DNA of 64,000 bases from Pyrinomonadaceae bacterium (GCA_030841105.1 JAVEDE010000038.1:23757-87756), one strand, 5' to 3'. Numbered from the stretch's first letter, positions 9,362-19,174 are shown. Made by a program: numbers and translations. The notes: generated by a model from the sequence alone, not told the origin.

Positions 9362-9457
9362 GGCCTTTCAACTCCTTTAGACGAAACCAGTATACAACGA
9401 CCACGAGGCGCGGACTAACCTTTGATGCGCCCGTCGCCCGATAGATGCCCGGCAAGG

Positions 9458-9556
9458 TAAGGGATGAGGGCAGAGGGGTGAGGGATGAACAAGAAAAGCA
9501 CTCGCTCGGTTGAGTAATTTCTTATTCATCCCTCATTCCTCCGCCCTCATCCCTTA
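9458..9556. repeat. Heptad-repeat hairpin (GGGATGA type) overlapping a gene end
   Basis: Arms 9458-9492 and 9522-9556 pair over 35 bases with about four mismatches. The unit resembles AGGGATG/AGGGCAG/AGGGGTG. The right arm encodes the last residues (DEGGGMRDE) and the stop codon of the minus-strand M14 peptidase. Confidence 0.85.
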
Positions 9557-12032
9557 ATTCTATCGCGTTCCAGATGAAGGGGAACGTGCCCCACGTCTGG
9601 GCGCGGTGTTGGGGGCGGAAAGCAAAGAGGACGACGCGGCCGCGGCCGAGCGGCACTTCGGCGAGCGCGATCTTGCCCGCGATCAAACGCTCGCCGAGCA
9701 GCCAGCCGGAGCGCAGCACGTCGCGCTCGGCGTAGCGCGCGACGATGCGCACGTCGGACTTCGCGCCGTCCGTCAACTCGAAGGCGGAACTGTTGATGAA
9801 GTAAGCGTCAACGTCTTTAGAGAAGCCGCGCGCGAGCGGGTGCGCGGGGTCAACTTCGAGCCGCAGGATCGAGCCGGGGCCGTAGAACTCCGAAGTCTTC
9901 ACCCCTTCGAGGACGTTGCGGAGCGGCAGTTTGAAACGCTTGATGGCGAGTTCGGCGGCGGCGTCGAAGCAGACGAGCGTGCCGCCGTCTTCGACGAAGC
10001 GGCGCAGATTTTCGACGCCCGCCTCCGTGATGCCGCCCGTGTATTCCGCCGGGGCGGTCTCCTTCGCGCGCCCTTCGACGATCTCGCGCAGGCGCATCGA
10101 GGGCAGCACGATCACGTCGTGCCGCGCGCGCAAGTTTCCGGCGCGCACGTCGCGGTCGAGCAAGGTCTGAAACGGGACGTTGAACGTGTCGAAGACGTAG
10201 CGCGTCCACCCCTCGTCCATCGAACCCGTCCAACTCTTGTAGAGCGCGAGGCGCACGGGGCGCGAGAGGGGATTCTTGATGGGCGATTTATTCTGTTGCT
10301 TAACCGGCAGGCCGAGATCGCGTCGCACCTCGTCCTCGCCGTGGAGCAGCGTGAGACGCTGCGCGCTCGCCGGTTCGACCAGCCGCTCGATGGCGGAAAC
10401 TTCGACGCCCATCTGCATCGGCAGCGTCCATCCGGCCACGTCATAGGGTCGCTCCGCCTCGCCCGTCGCGGTGCGCCGATCAGGATAAGTCTGCCGCTCG
10501 AAAAGCGAGAGCACGTTCTGGCGAGAGGGTTGCGCGAGAAAGACTAGATAGTTGCCGGCGGGAATCTCGCGCCCGCGTTTGCCGTCGTCCGTCACCATGT
10601 TGCCGAAGGGAGAAAGCGCGTGAACCGCCGTGTCGAGCCGGTGAACTTCGACGCCCTGTGCGACGAGCGTCCCGACGAGTTTCGCCACGGCCTCGTCTTT
10701 GCCCTGCCGTGCGGGGATCAAGTAGGCGGTGGCGTCGTCGGTGATTGTGTCTGTCGCGCGGCGTCCGAGTTCGTAAAAGTTGCGGAGGTAACGCTCGCGG
10801 TACTTCGCCGCCATCGAGAGCACGGCGCGCGAGGCCGTCAACTCCATCCGCATCACGTCGGCCGCGCGCCACGTGCCGCCCGGCCAGGGGTCTGGGAAGT
10901 TGGTCGCGGATTGCAGCGCGCTCGGCATCCCGCGCGTCGAACTGCGCGTGAGTTGTTCGCGCGTCACTTCGACGGGCGTCATCAGGCGCGCGCTCGCGGC
11001 TTCGGTGAGGATGCCGACGGAGTTGTGATAGTAGGGCGCGGTGCGAAAGCCGCCGTGCCACCACGTGTCGTAGAGGGCGTTGGTGATGACGCCCTGTTGA
11101 CCTTCCGCTTGCAGGTCTGCGGCGATCTTGTGGCCGATGAGGCCGACTTCGCGGAGCAGCAGCGGCGGGATGTGCGGGTTCGGCGGATCGTAGAAGGGCG
11201 GGACGAAGAAGCGCGACCCCGTCGAGCCTTGCTGGTGCACGTCGTAGACGATCTGCGGAAACCACTCGCGCCAGAAGAGACGCGTGAGCAGTTGCGTCTC
11301 GCGCAGGTTGAGCATGAACCAGTCGCGGTTGTTGTCGTGCCCGGCGTAGTGGTGATAAATCTCCGGCGGCTCTGTGCCTTCGTAGGGCGTGCCGAGAGTT
11401 TTGCGATACCAGTCGGCCACGATGTCCACGCCGTCGGGGTTGGCCGAAGGGACGAGCAGGAGGATCGTGTTCTGCAAAATCTCGCGCGTCTCCGCGTCTT
11501 CGGCTGCGGCCAATTCGTAGGCGAGTTGCATGGACATCTGCGAGGCGACGATCTCGGTCGAGTGGATCGAGCAGGAGATGACGACGACGGTCTTGCCTTC
11601 GCGGACGAGCGGCGCGGCCGGGTCGGCCGTCGCGTTTAGCCGCATGAGACGCGGGTCTGCGAGGCGGCGTTGAATGTCTTGGTACTTCGCGAGATTGCGT
11701 ATATTCTCAGGCGCGCTGACGAAGGCCACGACGAGCGGGCGGCCGAGCGTCGTCTGCCCCAGCGTGCGCATCTGGACGCGTTCGCTGGCCGCGTCGAGGC
11801 GCGCGAAGTAAGCAGTGATCTGTCGCCAGTCGGCCACCTTGCGGTCGTCTGCGGGTTTGAAGCCGAGGACGGAAGCGGGCGACGGAATCCCTGCGGTGGC
11901 GCGCGTCGCGTCGGGCGCGCGGCGGCGGGTTTGCGCGTGAAGGGACGACGCGGAGAGGCCGCCGGAGAAGACGACGACCGAGAGCGCGGCGACGAAGGTA
12001 GAGAGTGCGAACCGGAGAACGGAGCGAGACAT
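9522..12032 (-). CDS. M14-family zinc carboxypeptidase, exported
   Basis: About 836 residues from the ATG at 12032. A signal peptide (LSTFVAALSVVVFSGGLSAS) precedes an M14 peptidase domain with zinc ligands in SIHSTE (HxxE) and the later histidine in YDVHQQGS, and the substrate-pocket stretch VPSANPDGVDIV followed by GHDNNRDWFMLN. The C-terminal third looks like the glutamine-amidotransferase-like domain often attached to these enzymes (NLRRFVEDGGTLVCFD, ARGFSKDVDAYF). The frame is open upstream to 12251 but lacks a signal sequence there. It likely trims C-terminal residues from peptides in the periplasm. The last nine residues are coded by a repeat hairpin, so the original C-terminus may have been altered. 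Confidence 0.88.
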   Translation of the reverse strand: MSRSVLRFALSTFVAALSVVVFSGGLSASSLHAQTRRRAPDATRATAGIPSPASVLGFKPADDRKVADWRQITAYFARLDAASERVQMRTLGQTTLGRPLVVAFVSAPENIRNLAKYQDIQRRLADPRLMRLNATADPAAPLVREGKTVVVISCSIHSTEIVASQMSMQLAYELAAAEDAETREILQNTILLLVPSANPDGVDIVADWYRKTLGTPYEGTEPPEIYHHYAGHDNNRDWFMLNLRETQLLTRLFWREWFPQIVYDVHQQGSTGSRFFVPPFYDPPNPHIPPLLLREVGLIGHKIAADLQAEGQQGVITNALYDTWWHGGFRTAPYYHNSVGILTEAASARLMTPVEVTREQLTRSSTRGMPSALQSATNFPDPWPGGTWRAADVMRMELTASRAVLSMAAKYRERYLRNFYELGRRATDTITDDATAYLIPARQGKDEAVAKLVGTLVAQGVEVHRLDTAVHALSPFGNMVTDDGKRGREIPAGNYLVFLAQPSRQNVLSLFERQTYPDRRTATGEAERPYDVAGWTLPMQMGVEVSAIERLVEPASAQRLTLLHGEDEVRRDLGLPVKQQNKSPIKNPLSRPVRLALYKSWTGSMDEGWTRYVFDTFNVPFQTLLDRDVRAGNLRARHDVIVLPSMRLREIVEGRAKETAPAEYTGGITEAGVENLRRFVEDGGTLVCFDAAAELAIKRFKLPLRNVLEGVKTSEFYGPGSILRLEVDPAHPLARGFSKDVDAYFINSSAFELTDGAKSDVRIVARYAERDVLRSGWLLGERLIAGKIALAEVPLGRGRVVLFAFRPQHRAQTWGTFPFIWNAIELRDEGGGMRDE

Positions 12033-12966
12033 GCCTGATTCTCTTTCACCAAAATTATTTGAGACGGAACGTGTCAGTGCGGGCGTGGAGTCTAGCACAG
12101 ACGCGTCTGCGCCGCGCACCGTCGCTACCGTCGCCGCCGCGGAGGCTAAGGAGCGCGGCGTTGTTCGTCGCAGCCTCGAAGAGTCCGCGGCGGCGAATGC
12201 GGAGTCGAACGCCGCGACTAAAAACGCGCAGACGGCGAAGACGAACGCCACGTTCCTGAGTCGCTTGCATCACTGGTGGGTGCTGTTCGTCGCGGGCGCG
12301 CTCCTGCTCATCTTCGGGCCGCCGGTGTTGCTCGTCGCGTGGGCGGTGGGCAGGCGCGAGTGGGTGTATCCGATTGCCCTGTGGGGCGCGCGCCAGTGGT
12401 TGCGCCTGAGCGGCATGCGCGTCAGCGTGCGCGGGCTGGAACAACTCGACCCACGCGAGACTTACATCTTCACCGCCAACCACCGCTCCTATCTCGACAC
12501 GGCGACGCTCTTCGCCTACCTCGGCCGGCGCGTCGGGCTGTTCGCGAAAAAGGAGTTGTTGAAAGTTCCCATCCTCGGCGTCGGCATGGGCTTCGTCAAC
12601 ATCATGGCGATTGACCGCTCGAACCGCGAGCGCGCGCTCGCCACCGTGCGCGCCGCCACCGAACGCATCCGCTCCGGCGTCTCCTTCGGCGTCTTCGCGG
12701 AGGGCACGCGCGCACGCCCCGGCGAACTGCTGCCGTTCAAGAAAGGCGCTTTCTACATGGCGGTCGAGACGGGCGTGAGCGTCGTCCCGGTGGCGATCAA
12801 GAACACGGACGCGCTGATGGGCAAAGGCGAGGGCACGGCGCGCCCCGGCCTGATCGAGATGGTCATCCTCCCGCCAATCGAAACGAAGGGACTCTCGACG
12901 GACGAAGACGTCCGGCGACTCTCAACCGACGTGCGCGCGCGCGTGGCGGAAGAGTTGGCACGGTAG
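12031..12966 (+). CDS. plsC: 1-acyl-glycerol-3-phosphate acyltransferase (PlsC-like)
   Basis: 311 residues. Transfers an acyl chain to lysophosphatidate (or a related acceptor) at the inner face of the membrane. Evidence is the NHRSYLD block (HX4D catalytic motif), FAEGTRARPGELLPFKKGAF (acceptor-phosphate motif with EGTR) and VVPVAIKN. A membrane helix (WWVLFVAGALLLIFGPPVLLVAWAVG) precedes the domain. The first 75 residues are Ala/Ser/Glu-rich and have no counterpart in typical PlsC proteins. The ATG at 12031 has GGAG upstream, but a start near the TTG before HHWWVLF (about 12266) is possible. The start codon shares two bases with the start of the divergent M14 gene. Confidence 0.88.
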   Translation: MPDSLSPKLFETERVSAGVESSTDASAPRTVATVAAAEAKERGVVRRSLEESAAANAESNAATKNAQTAKTNATFLSRLHHWWVLFVAGALLLIFGPPVLLVAWAVGRREWVYPIALWGARQWLRLSGMRVSVRGLEQLDPRETYIFTANHRSYLDTATLFAYLGRRVGLFAKKELLKVPILGVGMGFVNIMAIDRSNRERALATVRAATERIRSGVSFGVFAEGTRARPGELLPFKKGAFYMAVETGVSVVPVAIKNTDALMGKGEGTARPGLIEMVILPPIETKGLSTDEDVRRLSTDVRARVAEELAR

Positions 12967-13017
12967 CGAGCAAGGCGCGAGAAGGATTCAGCGCGCGAAG
13001 GAGTGAACGCAAACAAG

Positions 13018-13056
13018 GAGGCCGCCGTTGAAGCGACATGCTTCAACGGCGGCCTC
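13018..13056. terminator. Bidirectional terminator hairpin
   Basis: Perfect 16-bp stem (13018-13033 with 13041-13056) and a 7-base loop, between the convergent plsC and the exported protein gene that ends at 13084. Confidence 0.75.
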
Positions 13057-13083
13057 TGTCTTGTGATCTATGCCTGACGCCGC

Positions 13084-13947
13084 TTAAGGCTTCTTCGGCG
13101 TGGGCGTCGGCGTGGCGTCGGGGATGATGTCCTGACCTTCATCAATAACTTTCACACGGGCGCGCGGCCGCTCGAATTCGTTGAAGGTGATCCGCATGCG
13201 GATGTGGACGACCTCGCCGTTGTCGAAGATCAGTTCCTCGTCGGCGAAGGTGTAAGTGGGAAACCAGAACTTGCCGTCAATCTGCTCGCGGTAGGTCTCG
13301 AAGGTCGGGTAGCGCGACCCCTTCTTTTCGGGCACGCCCTTGCCGCGCACTTTCACGATCTGGAAATCCTGATCGTCAACCCAGATGCGCCCCTTGAAGA
13401 AACGCTCCTTTGTCTTCTTGGGGTCGGGCATGACCTTCGGCTCGACGTCAAAGACGTACAAATTCAACTCGTCAATCTTCTCTTTGCCCGCGTACTTGAT
13501 GTTGTAGAGATTTATGTTCGCCGGTTCGAGCGCGAACGTTTGCGCGCCGCTGAAATCTTCGAGGTCTTCGGCCGTCAGTTCGATGCCGGTGAGGGTCGAG
13601 AGCGGGAAGTGCAGAATCTTTTCGTAGCGCTTGCCGCTGTCGTCGAAGACAAAGCGCGACACGCGTTTGTACTCGCCCGTGATCTGCTTGCCCATCCCGA
13701 TGACCTGCACGACCACATCGCGCTTGAAACTGAACTGGTTGAGCGCGGTGCGGAAGACCGCCTCTTTGGTCGTGAACTCGCGGATGACGCGTTCGACGTC
13801 AACGCCCGCAGGCGAGGTCGCCACGGTCGGCGCGTTCGTCGAGGCCGTCGAAACCTGTTGCGCACGCGCGGGCAGTGCCGTCGTCAAAGCGGCGATTGCC
13901 AACGCGAGAGTCGCCGACACGGGGAACAAGAAACGAGAGCTTTTCAT
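13084..13947 (-). CDS. Exported protein with a LolA-like fold pattern
   Basis: 287 residues with a signal peptide ending ALPARAQ. The body resembles outer-membrane lipoprotein-sorting (LolA/LolB-fold) or DUF-type carrier proteins: VERVIREFTTKEAVFRTALNQFSFKRDVVVQV at the start, GRIWVDDQDFQIVKVRGKGVP in the middle, and FWFPTYTFADEELIF later. The phrase WVDDQDFQIVK followed by FWFPT is common in such proteins. No catalytic residues are obvious. The tail is Thr/Pro-rich. It may bind a hydrophobic ligand in the periplasm; this is inference. Confidence 0.72.
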   Translation of the reverse strand: MKSSRFLFPVSATLALAIAALTTALPARAQQVSTASTNAPTVATSPAGVDVERVIREFTTKEAVFRTALNQFSFKRDVVVQVIGMGKQITGEYKRVSRFVFDDSGKRYEKILHFPLSTLTGIELTAEDLEDFSGAQTFALEPANINLYNIKYAGKEKIDELNLYVFDVEPKVMPDPKKTKERFFKGRIWVDDQDFQIVKVRGKGVPEKKGSRYPTFETYREQIDGKFWFPTYTFADEELIFDNGEVVHIRMRITFNEFERPRARVKVIDEGQDIIPDATPTPTPKKP

Positions 13948-14079
13948 AAATTTTCTCTATAAATTTTCCGGGGAAACTGCGCCAGATTGCCGCCGCCCGT
14001 GCCCGCCTAACAGAGCCGAGCGACCCTTGTTGGAAACTTTTTGATGCGCCCGGCGCGGCGCGTGTTGCCAGCGGAAAGC

Positions 14080-14143
14080 GAGCAGTGAGCGGTAAGCAGT
14101 GAGCAGTTAAAGTCTTTTCTCTACCGCTTACCGCTTACTGCTC
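14080..14143. repeat. Heptad-repeat hairpin (AGCAGTG type)
   Basis: Left arm 14080-14106 is built from units such as AGCAGTG and AGCGGTA. The right arm 14119-14143 is the matching reverse complement with about two mismatches over 20 bases. It sits just downstream of mqnD on the minus strand and probably ends that operon. Confidence 0.75.
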
Positions 14144-14148
14144 ATCGC

Positions 14149-14985
14149 CTATTGCACGAACTCGACTTTGACGCGGTGGGGGATGACGCCGCGCTCCGCG
14201 CCCTCGTCGAGGAGGCGTTGGACGGCCGTGCGCCCGCGGTCGGTGTAGTCGAGCGTCAGTTCGTTGACCCACATGCCGACGAAGCGGTCGGCCAGTTCCG
14301 GCTCCATGTCGCGCGCGAACTGCATCGCGTATTCGAGCGCGTCGGCGCGATTGTCGAGCGAGTAGCGGATGCTGTCGTGGAGACACTTCGAGACCTGGGA
14401 GATCACTTCCGCGCCGAGGTCGCGGCGGATGACATTGCCGCCCATCGGCAGCGGCAGCCCCGTGCGCTCGTGCCACCACTCGCCGAGGTCTAAAACTTTG
14501 TGCAGGCCGAGCGACTGGTAGAAAAGCTGTCCCTCGTGGATGAGCAGCCCCGCGTCGGCGCGCCCCTCCTGCACCGCCTCGATGATCTGATCGAAGGGCA
14601 CGATCTCGTACTTGAACTCAGGCGTGTGAATGCTCAGGGCGAGGAACGCGCTCGTCAGTTTACCGGGCACGGCGACTTTCAGGCGCGAGAGTTCTTCGGG
14701 TTTGAACTTCTCGCGCGAGACGACGATGGGGCCGTAGTTGTCGCCGATGCTCGCGCCGTGCGGCAGGAGCGCGTACTTGTCGGAGATGTAAGCGTAGGCG
14801 TGAAAGCTGATGGCCGTCACGTCGTAGACGCCGCGCATGGCCTTCTCGTTCAAGGTCTGGATGTCTTCGAGGACGTGCGTGAAGCGTAAGCTCCCGGTGT
14901 CGAGTTTGTTGGTGGCGAGGCCGTAGAACATGAAGGCGTCGTCGGAGTCGGGCGAGTGCGCGACGGTGATCGTTTGTGTCGTCAT
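14149..14985 (-). CDS. mqnD: 1,4-dihydroxy-6-naphthoate synthase
   Basis: 278 residues. Converts cyclic de-hypoxanthine futalosine to 1,4-dihydroxy-6-naphthoate in the futalosine route to menaquinone. The protein has the periplasmic-binding-like fold of this family. Recognisable blocks are [17 protein letters not shown] at the N-terminus, [17 protein letters not shown], and [15 protein letters not shown] with the late [18 protein letters not shown]. Length and start ([16 protein letters not shown]) match family members. It is the most downstream menaquinone gene in a minus-strand run that includes mqnE and the UbiA- and UbiX-like genes. Confidence 0.95.
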   Translation of the reverse strand: MTTQTITVAHSPDSDDAFMFYGLATNKLDTGSLRFTHVLEDIQTLNEKAMRGVYDVTAISFHAYAYISDKYALLPHGASIGDNYGPIVVSREKFKPEELSRLKVAVPGKLTSAFLALSIHTPEFKYEIVPFDQIIEAVQEGRADAGLLIHEGQLFYQSLGLHKVLDLGEWWHERTGLPLPMGGNVIRRDLGAEVISQVSKCLHDSIRYSLDNRADALEYAMQFARDMEPELADRFVGMWVNELTLDYTDRGRTAVQRLLDEGAERGVIPHRVKVEFVQ

Positions 14986-14996
14986 AAGTGTTTATA

Positions 14997-15620
14997 TTAT
15001 TGCTGCGATGGCGAACTTTCCGTATCGGGGAATCTTTCCTCCGCCTGACGGAGCAGGCGGAAGCGGTTTTGGTCGAACAGGTAATAGTAGGCGGTGTAGC
15101 CACCTTGGCCGTCGTAATGATTGCGCGTGAGCACGAGCAGCTTGCTATCGGGGCGGAAGTTGCGATGCCGCGCGGCGAAGGCGGTTTTGTCCTCGCCCTC
15201 CTCAGGCGAATCGGGAATGTCCGTGTATTCGAGCGGCGGCCAGTAGACTCTGCCCGTCCGTGCGTCAACCACAGCGACTTGCGCGCAGCCCGTGCCGCAA
15301 CCCCAGAAGACGACCGTGTAGTGCCCGGCGAAGTTCACGCCCGCTCGCGAATCTTCACGCAGACGGCTGCGAAACATACGCGCCCGCTTCGAGTCCAAAA
15401 TGACGGGGGCGATGCGGCCACGATAGATTTCCTTCACCGGGTAGTCGCTGAAACGCGGCGACTCTCGCTTCGTCGCCGACTGCGCCGCGCCCCGCTGTGC
15501 GCGTGGACGCGTTTGCGTATGAGCGTCGGCCACGAGCGCGATTAACAGGAACACTATCAGCGCGCCGCCTCTCGAAGCGCGCACGGGTAACTCGAATCTT
15601 CTCGTCAGTCTTCTCGCCAT
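14997..15620 (-). CDS. Small exported protein of unknown function
   Basis: 207 residues from the ATG at 15620; the longer frame overlaps the methyltransferase gene and carries no protein-like signal. A hydrophobic stretch (GGALIVFLLIALVADAHTQ) is a signal peptide or N-terminal anchor. The rest has NFAGHYTVVFWGCGTGCAQVAVVDARTG, a motif found in short bacterial secreted proteins of unknown role. The two cysteines in WGCGTGC may form a disulfide. It sits between mqnD and a methyltransferase gene, 12 bases before the mqnD start, so it is probably cotranscribed, but nothing else links it to menaquinone. Confidence 0.72.
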   Translation of the reverse strand: MARRLTRRFELPVRASRGGALIVFLLIALVADAHTQTRPRAQRGAAQSATKRESPRFSDYPVKEIYRGRIAPVILDSKRARMFRSRLREDSRAGVNFAGHYTVVFWGCGTGCAQVAVVDARTGRVYWPPLEYTDIPDSPEEGEDKTAFAARHRNFRPDSKLLVLTRNHYDGQGGYTAYYYLFDQNRFRLLRQAEERFPDTESSPSQQ

Positions 15621-15678
15621 CTGAAAAAAGTTGTCCTCACGAAGTCGCACCGGGTTGACCGGCGGCGCACGGCGCGCC

Positions 15679-16464
15679 TTAAACGAGTCGGCCGTAATAG
15701 AGCACGGTCTCGTATTCGATGCACACCTGGCCGTCGCGCTGGTGCGCGTCGAAGGCGCGTCGGAGCGCGTCGAACAACGGCTCGTGATTCGGATGCCCCG
15801 CGAGCGGCACGTAGGAGGCCGACAGCCAGCGGCCGCGCAAGGCTTCGTAATCAAGCACCTGCTCGTGCGCGAAACTCCACTCGCCGTAGCCGCGCGGGAA
15901 AAACTCTTGCATCAACTCGCGGCCGGGGTTGTCGGCGGCGACGCGCTCGTAGTCCGTGCCGTAGGCGCGAAGTATGCGTTCGAGTTCGCAGAGGAACGGC
16001 GTCGTATCAACCCGGCGCATGTTCCACAGCAACAACACCCACCCGCCCGGCTTCAGGATGCGCGCGAACTCTTCCCGCGCGCGTGCCGCGTCGAACCAGT
16101 GGAACGCCTGCGCCGCCGTCACGAGATCAACGCACGCGTCGTCGAGCGTCGTCGCCTCGGCCGCGCCGTTCACGCTCTCGAAGCCGGGAAACTCGCTGAG
16201 GGAGCGTTCGGCTGCGGCGCGCATCGCGTCGTTCGGCTCGACGGCGTAGACCGTGCGACAGCCGCCCCGTAACAACATCTCCGTCCAGATGCCCGTCCCC
16301 GCCCCGACATCGGCGACGACCGACGACGCGCCGAAATTCAACTCCGCGCGCATGAACTCCACCGCCGCCGACGGATACTTCGGCCGGTACGCCGCGTAGT
16401 TCGCCACGCGGTCTGTGAACCGCTTCGTCGGCTCGATGTCAGTTGCCACTTTCATCCTCGACAC
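15679..16464 (-). CDS. Class I SAM-dependent methyltransferase
   Basis: 261 residues. Rossmann-type methyltransferase of the UbiE/Methyltransf_11 kind: motif I VVADVGAGTGIWTEML, acidic end of strand 2 in VYAVEPNDAM, motif IV-like DLVTAAQAFHWFD, and LKPGGWVLLLWN. The substrate cannot be read from sequence. AQAFHWFD and the N-terminal RFTDRVANYAAYRPKYP are common in a broad group annotated only as methyltransferases. The location within a menaquinone run makes a quinone-related role possible, but it lacks the features of true UbiE/MenG. It ends ten bases after the mqnE stop in transcription order. Confidence 0.86.
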   Translation of the reverse strand: MSRMKVATDIEPTKRFTDRVANYAAYRPKYPSAAVEFMRAELNFGASSVVADVGAGTGIWTEMLLRGGCRTVYAVEPNDAMRAAAERSLSEFPGFESVNGAAEATTLDDACVDLVTAAQAFHWFDAARAREEFARILKPGGWVLLLWNMRRVDTTPFLCELERILRAYGTDYERVAADNPGRELMQEFFPRGYGEWSFAHEQVLDYEALRGRWLSASYVPLAGHPNHEPLFDALRRAFDAHQRDGQVCIEYETVLYYGRLV

Positions 16465-16473
16465 GCTTGCGTC

Positions 16474-17589
16474 TTACGCCGCCGTCATCTCCGCAATCGG
16501 GTTGTAGAGCGTGTCGCGTTCGACGGCGTCGAAACCGGCGTCGGCGATGAGCGCGGCGATCTCACCCTTGTTCATCCGCACCTCGTTGTTCGACTCGACC
16601 GAGTAGCTCTCGGTCAGTTCGCCGCCTTCGGTGATCGTGCCGTCGAGATCGTTCGCGCCGTAGTGCAAGGCGACCTGCGCGAGTCGCTTGCCGAGCATCA
16701 CCCAGTAGGCTTTGATGTGCGCGAAGTTGTCGAGCATGAGACGCGAGACGGCGATGGTCTTCAACGAATCAACGCCCGACGGCCCCGGACACTCGGAGAG
16801 TTTCGTGCCTTCGGGATAGAAGGCGAGCGGGATGAAACACTGGAAGCCGCCCGACGCGTCCTGCTGTTCGCGCAGGCGGATGAAGTGATCCACGCGGTCT
16901 GCGACGGATTCGATGTGGCCGTAGAGCATCGTCGCGTTGGTCTTGAGTCCGGCGGCGTGGACTTTACCGGCGAGCGCGAGCCAGCGCGCGGCGTCCGTCT
17001 TGTGTGCGCAGATGCGCGAGCGCGTCGGCTCGCGGAAAATCTCCGCGCCGCCGCCGGGGCACGAATCCATCCCCGCCTCTTTCAACTGCCCGATCACGTC
17101 CTCGTCGCTCATCTTGTAGAAGCCCGCCATGTGATCGAGTTCGACCATCGTGAAGGCTTTCAGGTGCAGGCGCGGGTACGCGCGTTTCAGACTCGCGAGC
17201 AAGTCCGTGTAGTACTTGAACGGCAACTTCGTGTTCAGCCCGCCGACGATGTGCAACTCCGTCGCGCCCTCGGCCACCGCCTTGCCCGCGACTCCGACGG
17301 CCTCCTCGACGTTGTGCGTGTAGGCGTCGGGCATGCGCGGCGTGCGGTAGAAGCCGCAGAACTTGCAATCGGCGTAGCAGACGTTCGTGTAGTTGAAATG
17401 ACGGTTAACGTTGAAGTACGTGCGCCGCCCGTGCAGGCGACGGCGCACCGAGTCGGCCAGCTTCGCGAGCGCGGCCAGATCGTCCGTCGCGTACAGGGTC
17501 AGGCCGTCTTCAAAAGAGAGGCGTGCGCCCGCTTCAACCTGCGCGGCGATGCGGTTCAGTTTCGTGTCGTGTGAAAAATCCATGTTCAT
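16474..17589 (-). CDS. mqnE: Aminofutalosine synthase (radical SAM)
   Basis: 371 residues. Radical SAM enzyme that joins 3-enolpyruvyl-benzoate and S-adenosylmethionine to give aminofutalosine. The [4Fe-4S] cysteines are C71, C75 and C78 in [28 protein letters not shown] and [14 protein letters not shown] are closer to MqnE than to MqnC, which has a different stretch at this point. [12 protein letters not shown] and the C-terminal [11 protein letters not shown] are also present. Two starts are possible (17589 or 17583). It is transcribed with the methyltransferase and mqnD downstream. Confidence 0.92.
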   Translation of the reverse strand: MNMDFSHDTKLNRIAAQVEAGARLSFEDGLTLYATDDLAALAKLADSVRRRLHGRRTYFNVNRHFNYTNVCYADCKFCGFYRTPRMPDAYTHNVEEAVGVAGKAVAEGATELHIVGGLNTKLPFKYYTDLLASLKRAYPRLHLKAFTMVELDHMAGFYKMSDEDVIGQLKEAGMDSCPGGGAEIFREPTRSRICAHKTDAARWLALAGKVHAAGLKTNATMLYGHIESVADRVDHFIRLREQQDASGGFQCFIPLAFYPEGTKLSECPGPSGVDSLKTIAVSRLMLDNFAHIKAYWVMLGKRLAQVALHYGANDLDGTITEGGELTESYSVESNNEVRMNKGEIAALIADAGFDAVERDTLYNPIAEMTAA

Positions 17590-17602
17590 TATTCCGACTT
17601 AA

Positions 17603-18214
17603 CTAGTCCCAGATTTCCTGCAACTCTAACTCCAGCCCGCGTAGCAAAGGCTCGCCGGAGACGACGCGCGGGTCGTCCAACTCCTCGACGGCCGCGCCGG
17701 GGCGATAGACGTAGACACGCCGCTCCTGCGGGTCAATGAGCCAGCCGAGTTGCGCGCCGTTAGCCATGTACTCGGCCATCTTCTGCCGGAGATTTTTGAG
17801 CGTGTCCGTGCGCGAGCGCAACTCCACCACGAAGTCGGGGCAGAGCAGCGGAAACTGCTCCTGCTCCTCTTCCGTCAATGCGTGCCAACGTTCGTTGCTC
17901 ACCCACGCGAAATCGGGCGAGCGTTTCGCGCCGTTCGGTAGCGTAAAGAGCGTAGATGAATCAAAGGCTGTGCCTCCCGTATTTTCTATAGTCCACGTTG
18001 TGAGACGCGCGCCGAGGACGGCATTCCGTGAGCCGCTTTTTCCGTCGGTCGGGGGCATGATGATGAGGTCTCCTTCGCTGGTGAGTTCGAGGCTCAGTTC
18101 AGGGTTGAGCCGGCAGAAGGCGTAGAACTCTTGCTCGCTCATTTTCTTCAGGAGAGGGCTGAAGTGAATCACGAGCGGCTCGCGTTCGGCGGTGGATGAA
18201 GTTATGGTGCTCAT
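17603..18214 (-). CDS. Uma2-family (DUF820) PD-(D/E)XK-fold protein
   Basis: 203 residues. Restriction-endonuclease-fold protein of the Uma2 family. It has the usual opening (FYAFCRLNPELSLELTSEGDLIIMPP), the active-site-like stretch RSPDFAWVS, then FVVELRSRTDTLKNLRQKMAEYMANGAQLGWLIDP with the ExxS/K-type residues, and RRVYVYRPG. The catalytic lysine expected after VELRS may be replaced or shifted. These genes are highly multiplied in cyanobacteria and Acidobacteria and their role is unknown. It is embedded between mqnE and the UbiA-like gene, so it was probably inserted into the menaquinone operon. Confidence 0.88.
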   Translation of the reverse strand: MSTITSSTAEREPLVIHFSPLLKKMSEQEFYAFCRLNPELSLELTSEGDLIIMPPTDGKSGSRNAVLGARLTTWTIENTGGTAFDSSTLFTLPNGAKRSPDFAWVSNERWHALTEEEQEQFPLLCPDFVVELRSRTDTLKNLRQKMAEYMANGAQLGWLIDPQERRVYVYRPGAAVEELDDPRVVSGEPLLRGLELELQEIWD

Positions 18215-18256
18215 AAATTTTATCTTAAGACTGAACGCGAAACTGTCGCCGCAACC

Positions 18257-19156
18257 TCACAGCTTGGCGAAGAAGACCGCGCCGCCGAAGGTGATGAACA
18301 GGATCACGCTGACGAAGGCGTTCGTCGTGAAGAAGGCAGCGTTCAGGCGGCTGAGATCGTCGGCGCGCACGAGCGAGTGTTGATAGACGAGCAGCGCGCC
18401 GGTTAAGACGACGCCCGCGAGCGCAACGAGCGAGCCGGGCGTCGCCGTCAGGTAAAGTGCGACGAGCGCGGCGAAAGCAGCGGCGTGAAGTAAACGCGAA
18501 ATCCAGAGAGCGCGTTTGATGCCGACGCGTGCAGGGATCGAGCGCAGTCCGGCGCGGCGGTCGAAGTCGTAATCCTGACAGGCGTAGAGCACGTCGAACC
18601 CGGCCGTCCAGAGCAGGACGACGAGCGAGAGCAGCAGCGGCACGGGGCTGTCAACCCGGCCGCGCACGGCGATCCACGCGCCCGTCGGCGCGATTGCCAG
18701 ACACCAGCCGAGCGCGAGGTGCGAGAGCGACGTGAAACGCTTCGTGTACGAGTAGAGCAGCACGCTCAAGAGCGCGACGGGCGCGAGCAGGAGCGTGAGG
18801 CGATTCAATATCGCCGCCGCGACGAAAAAAAGCGCGGCCGACGCGAGCGTGAACGCCCACGCGAACCGCAGCGAGAGCAGCCCGGCCGGGATGGCGCGCC
18901 CGGCGGTGCGCGGGTTGGCCGCGTCGTACTTGTGATCGGCGATGCGGTTGAAGGCCATCGCGGCGGAGCGCGCGCCCACCATCGCCAGCGTGATCCAGAG
19001 CAACTGCCACGCCGAAGGCACGCCCCGCGCCGCGAGCACCGCGCCGAGCAGGGCGAAGGGTAGCGCGAAAAGCGTGTGCTCGATCTTGATCATTTCGAGC
19101 GTCGTGCGGATGCTCTGCGCCGTCGTCGTGTTGTTGGTTACGTTGGAAGTCATCAA
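18257..19156 (-). CDS. mqnP: UbiA-family prenyltransferase of menaquinone synthesis
   Basis: 299 residues. Integral membrane enzyme that attaches the polyprenyl tail to the naphthoate ring. The first aspartate-rich site is in [23 protein letters not shown] and the second in [17 protein letters not shown]. About eight hydrophobic helices follow the pattern of the family. The N-terminus ([27 protein letters not shown]) is also typical. The short MqnP-like length and the neighbours (UbiX-like gene upstream, mqnE and mqnD downstream) favour the futalosine-pathway enzyme over UbiA itself. Adjacent ATGs at 19156 and 19153 are both possible starts. Confidence 0.88.
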   Translation of the reverse strand: MMTSNVTNNTTTAQSIRTTLEMIKIEHTLFALPFALLGAVLAARGVPSAWQLLWITLAMVGARSAAMAFNRIADHKYDAANPRTAGRAIPAGLLSLRFAWAFTLASAALFFVAAAILNRLTLLLAPVALLSVLLYSYTKRFTSLSHLALGWCLAIAPTGAWIAVRGRVDSPVPLLLSLVVLLWTAGFDVLYACQDYDFDRRAGLRSIPARVGIKRALWISRLLHAAAFAALVALYLTATPGSLVALAGVVLTGALLVYQHSLVRADDLSRLNAAFFTTNAFVSVILFITFGGAVFFAKL

Positions 19157-19174
19157 GCAGTTCGTATCAGTCGT

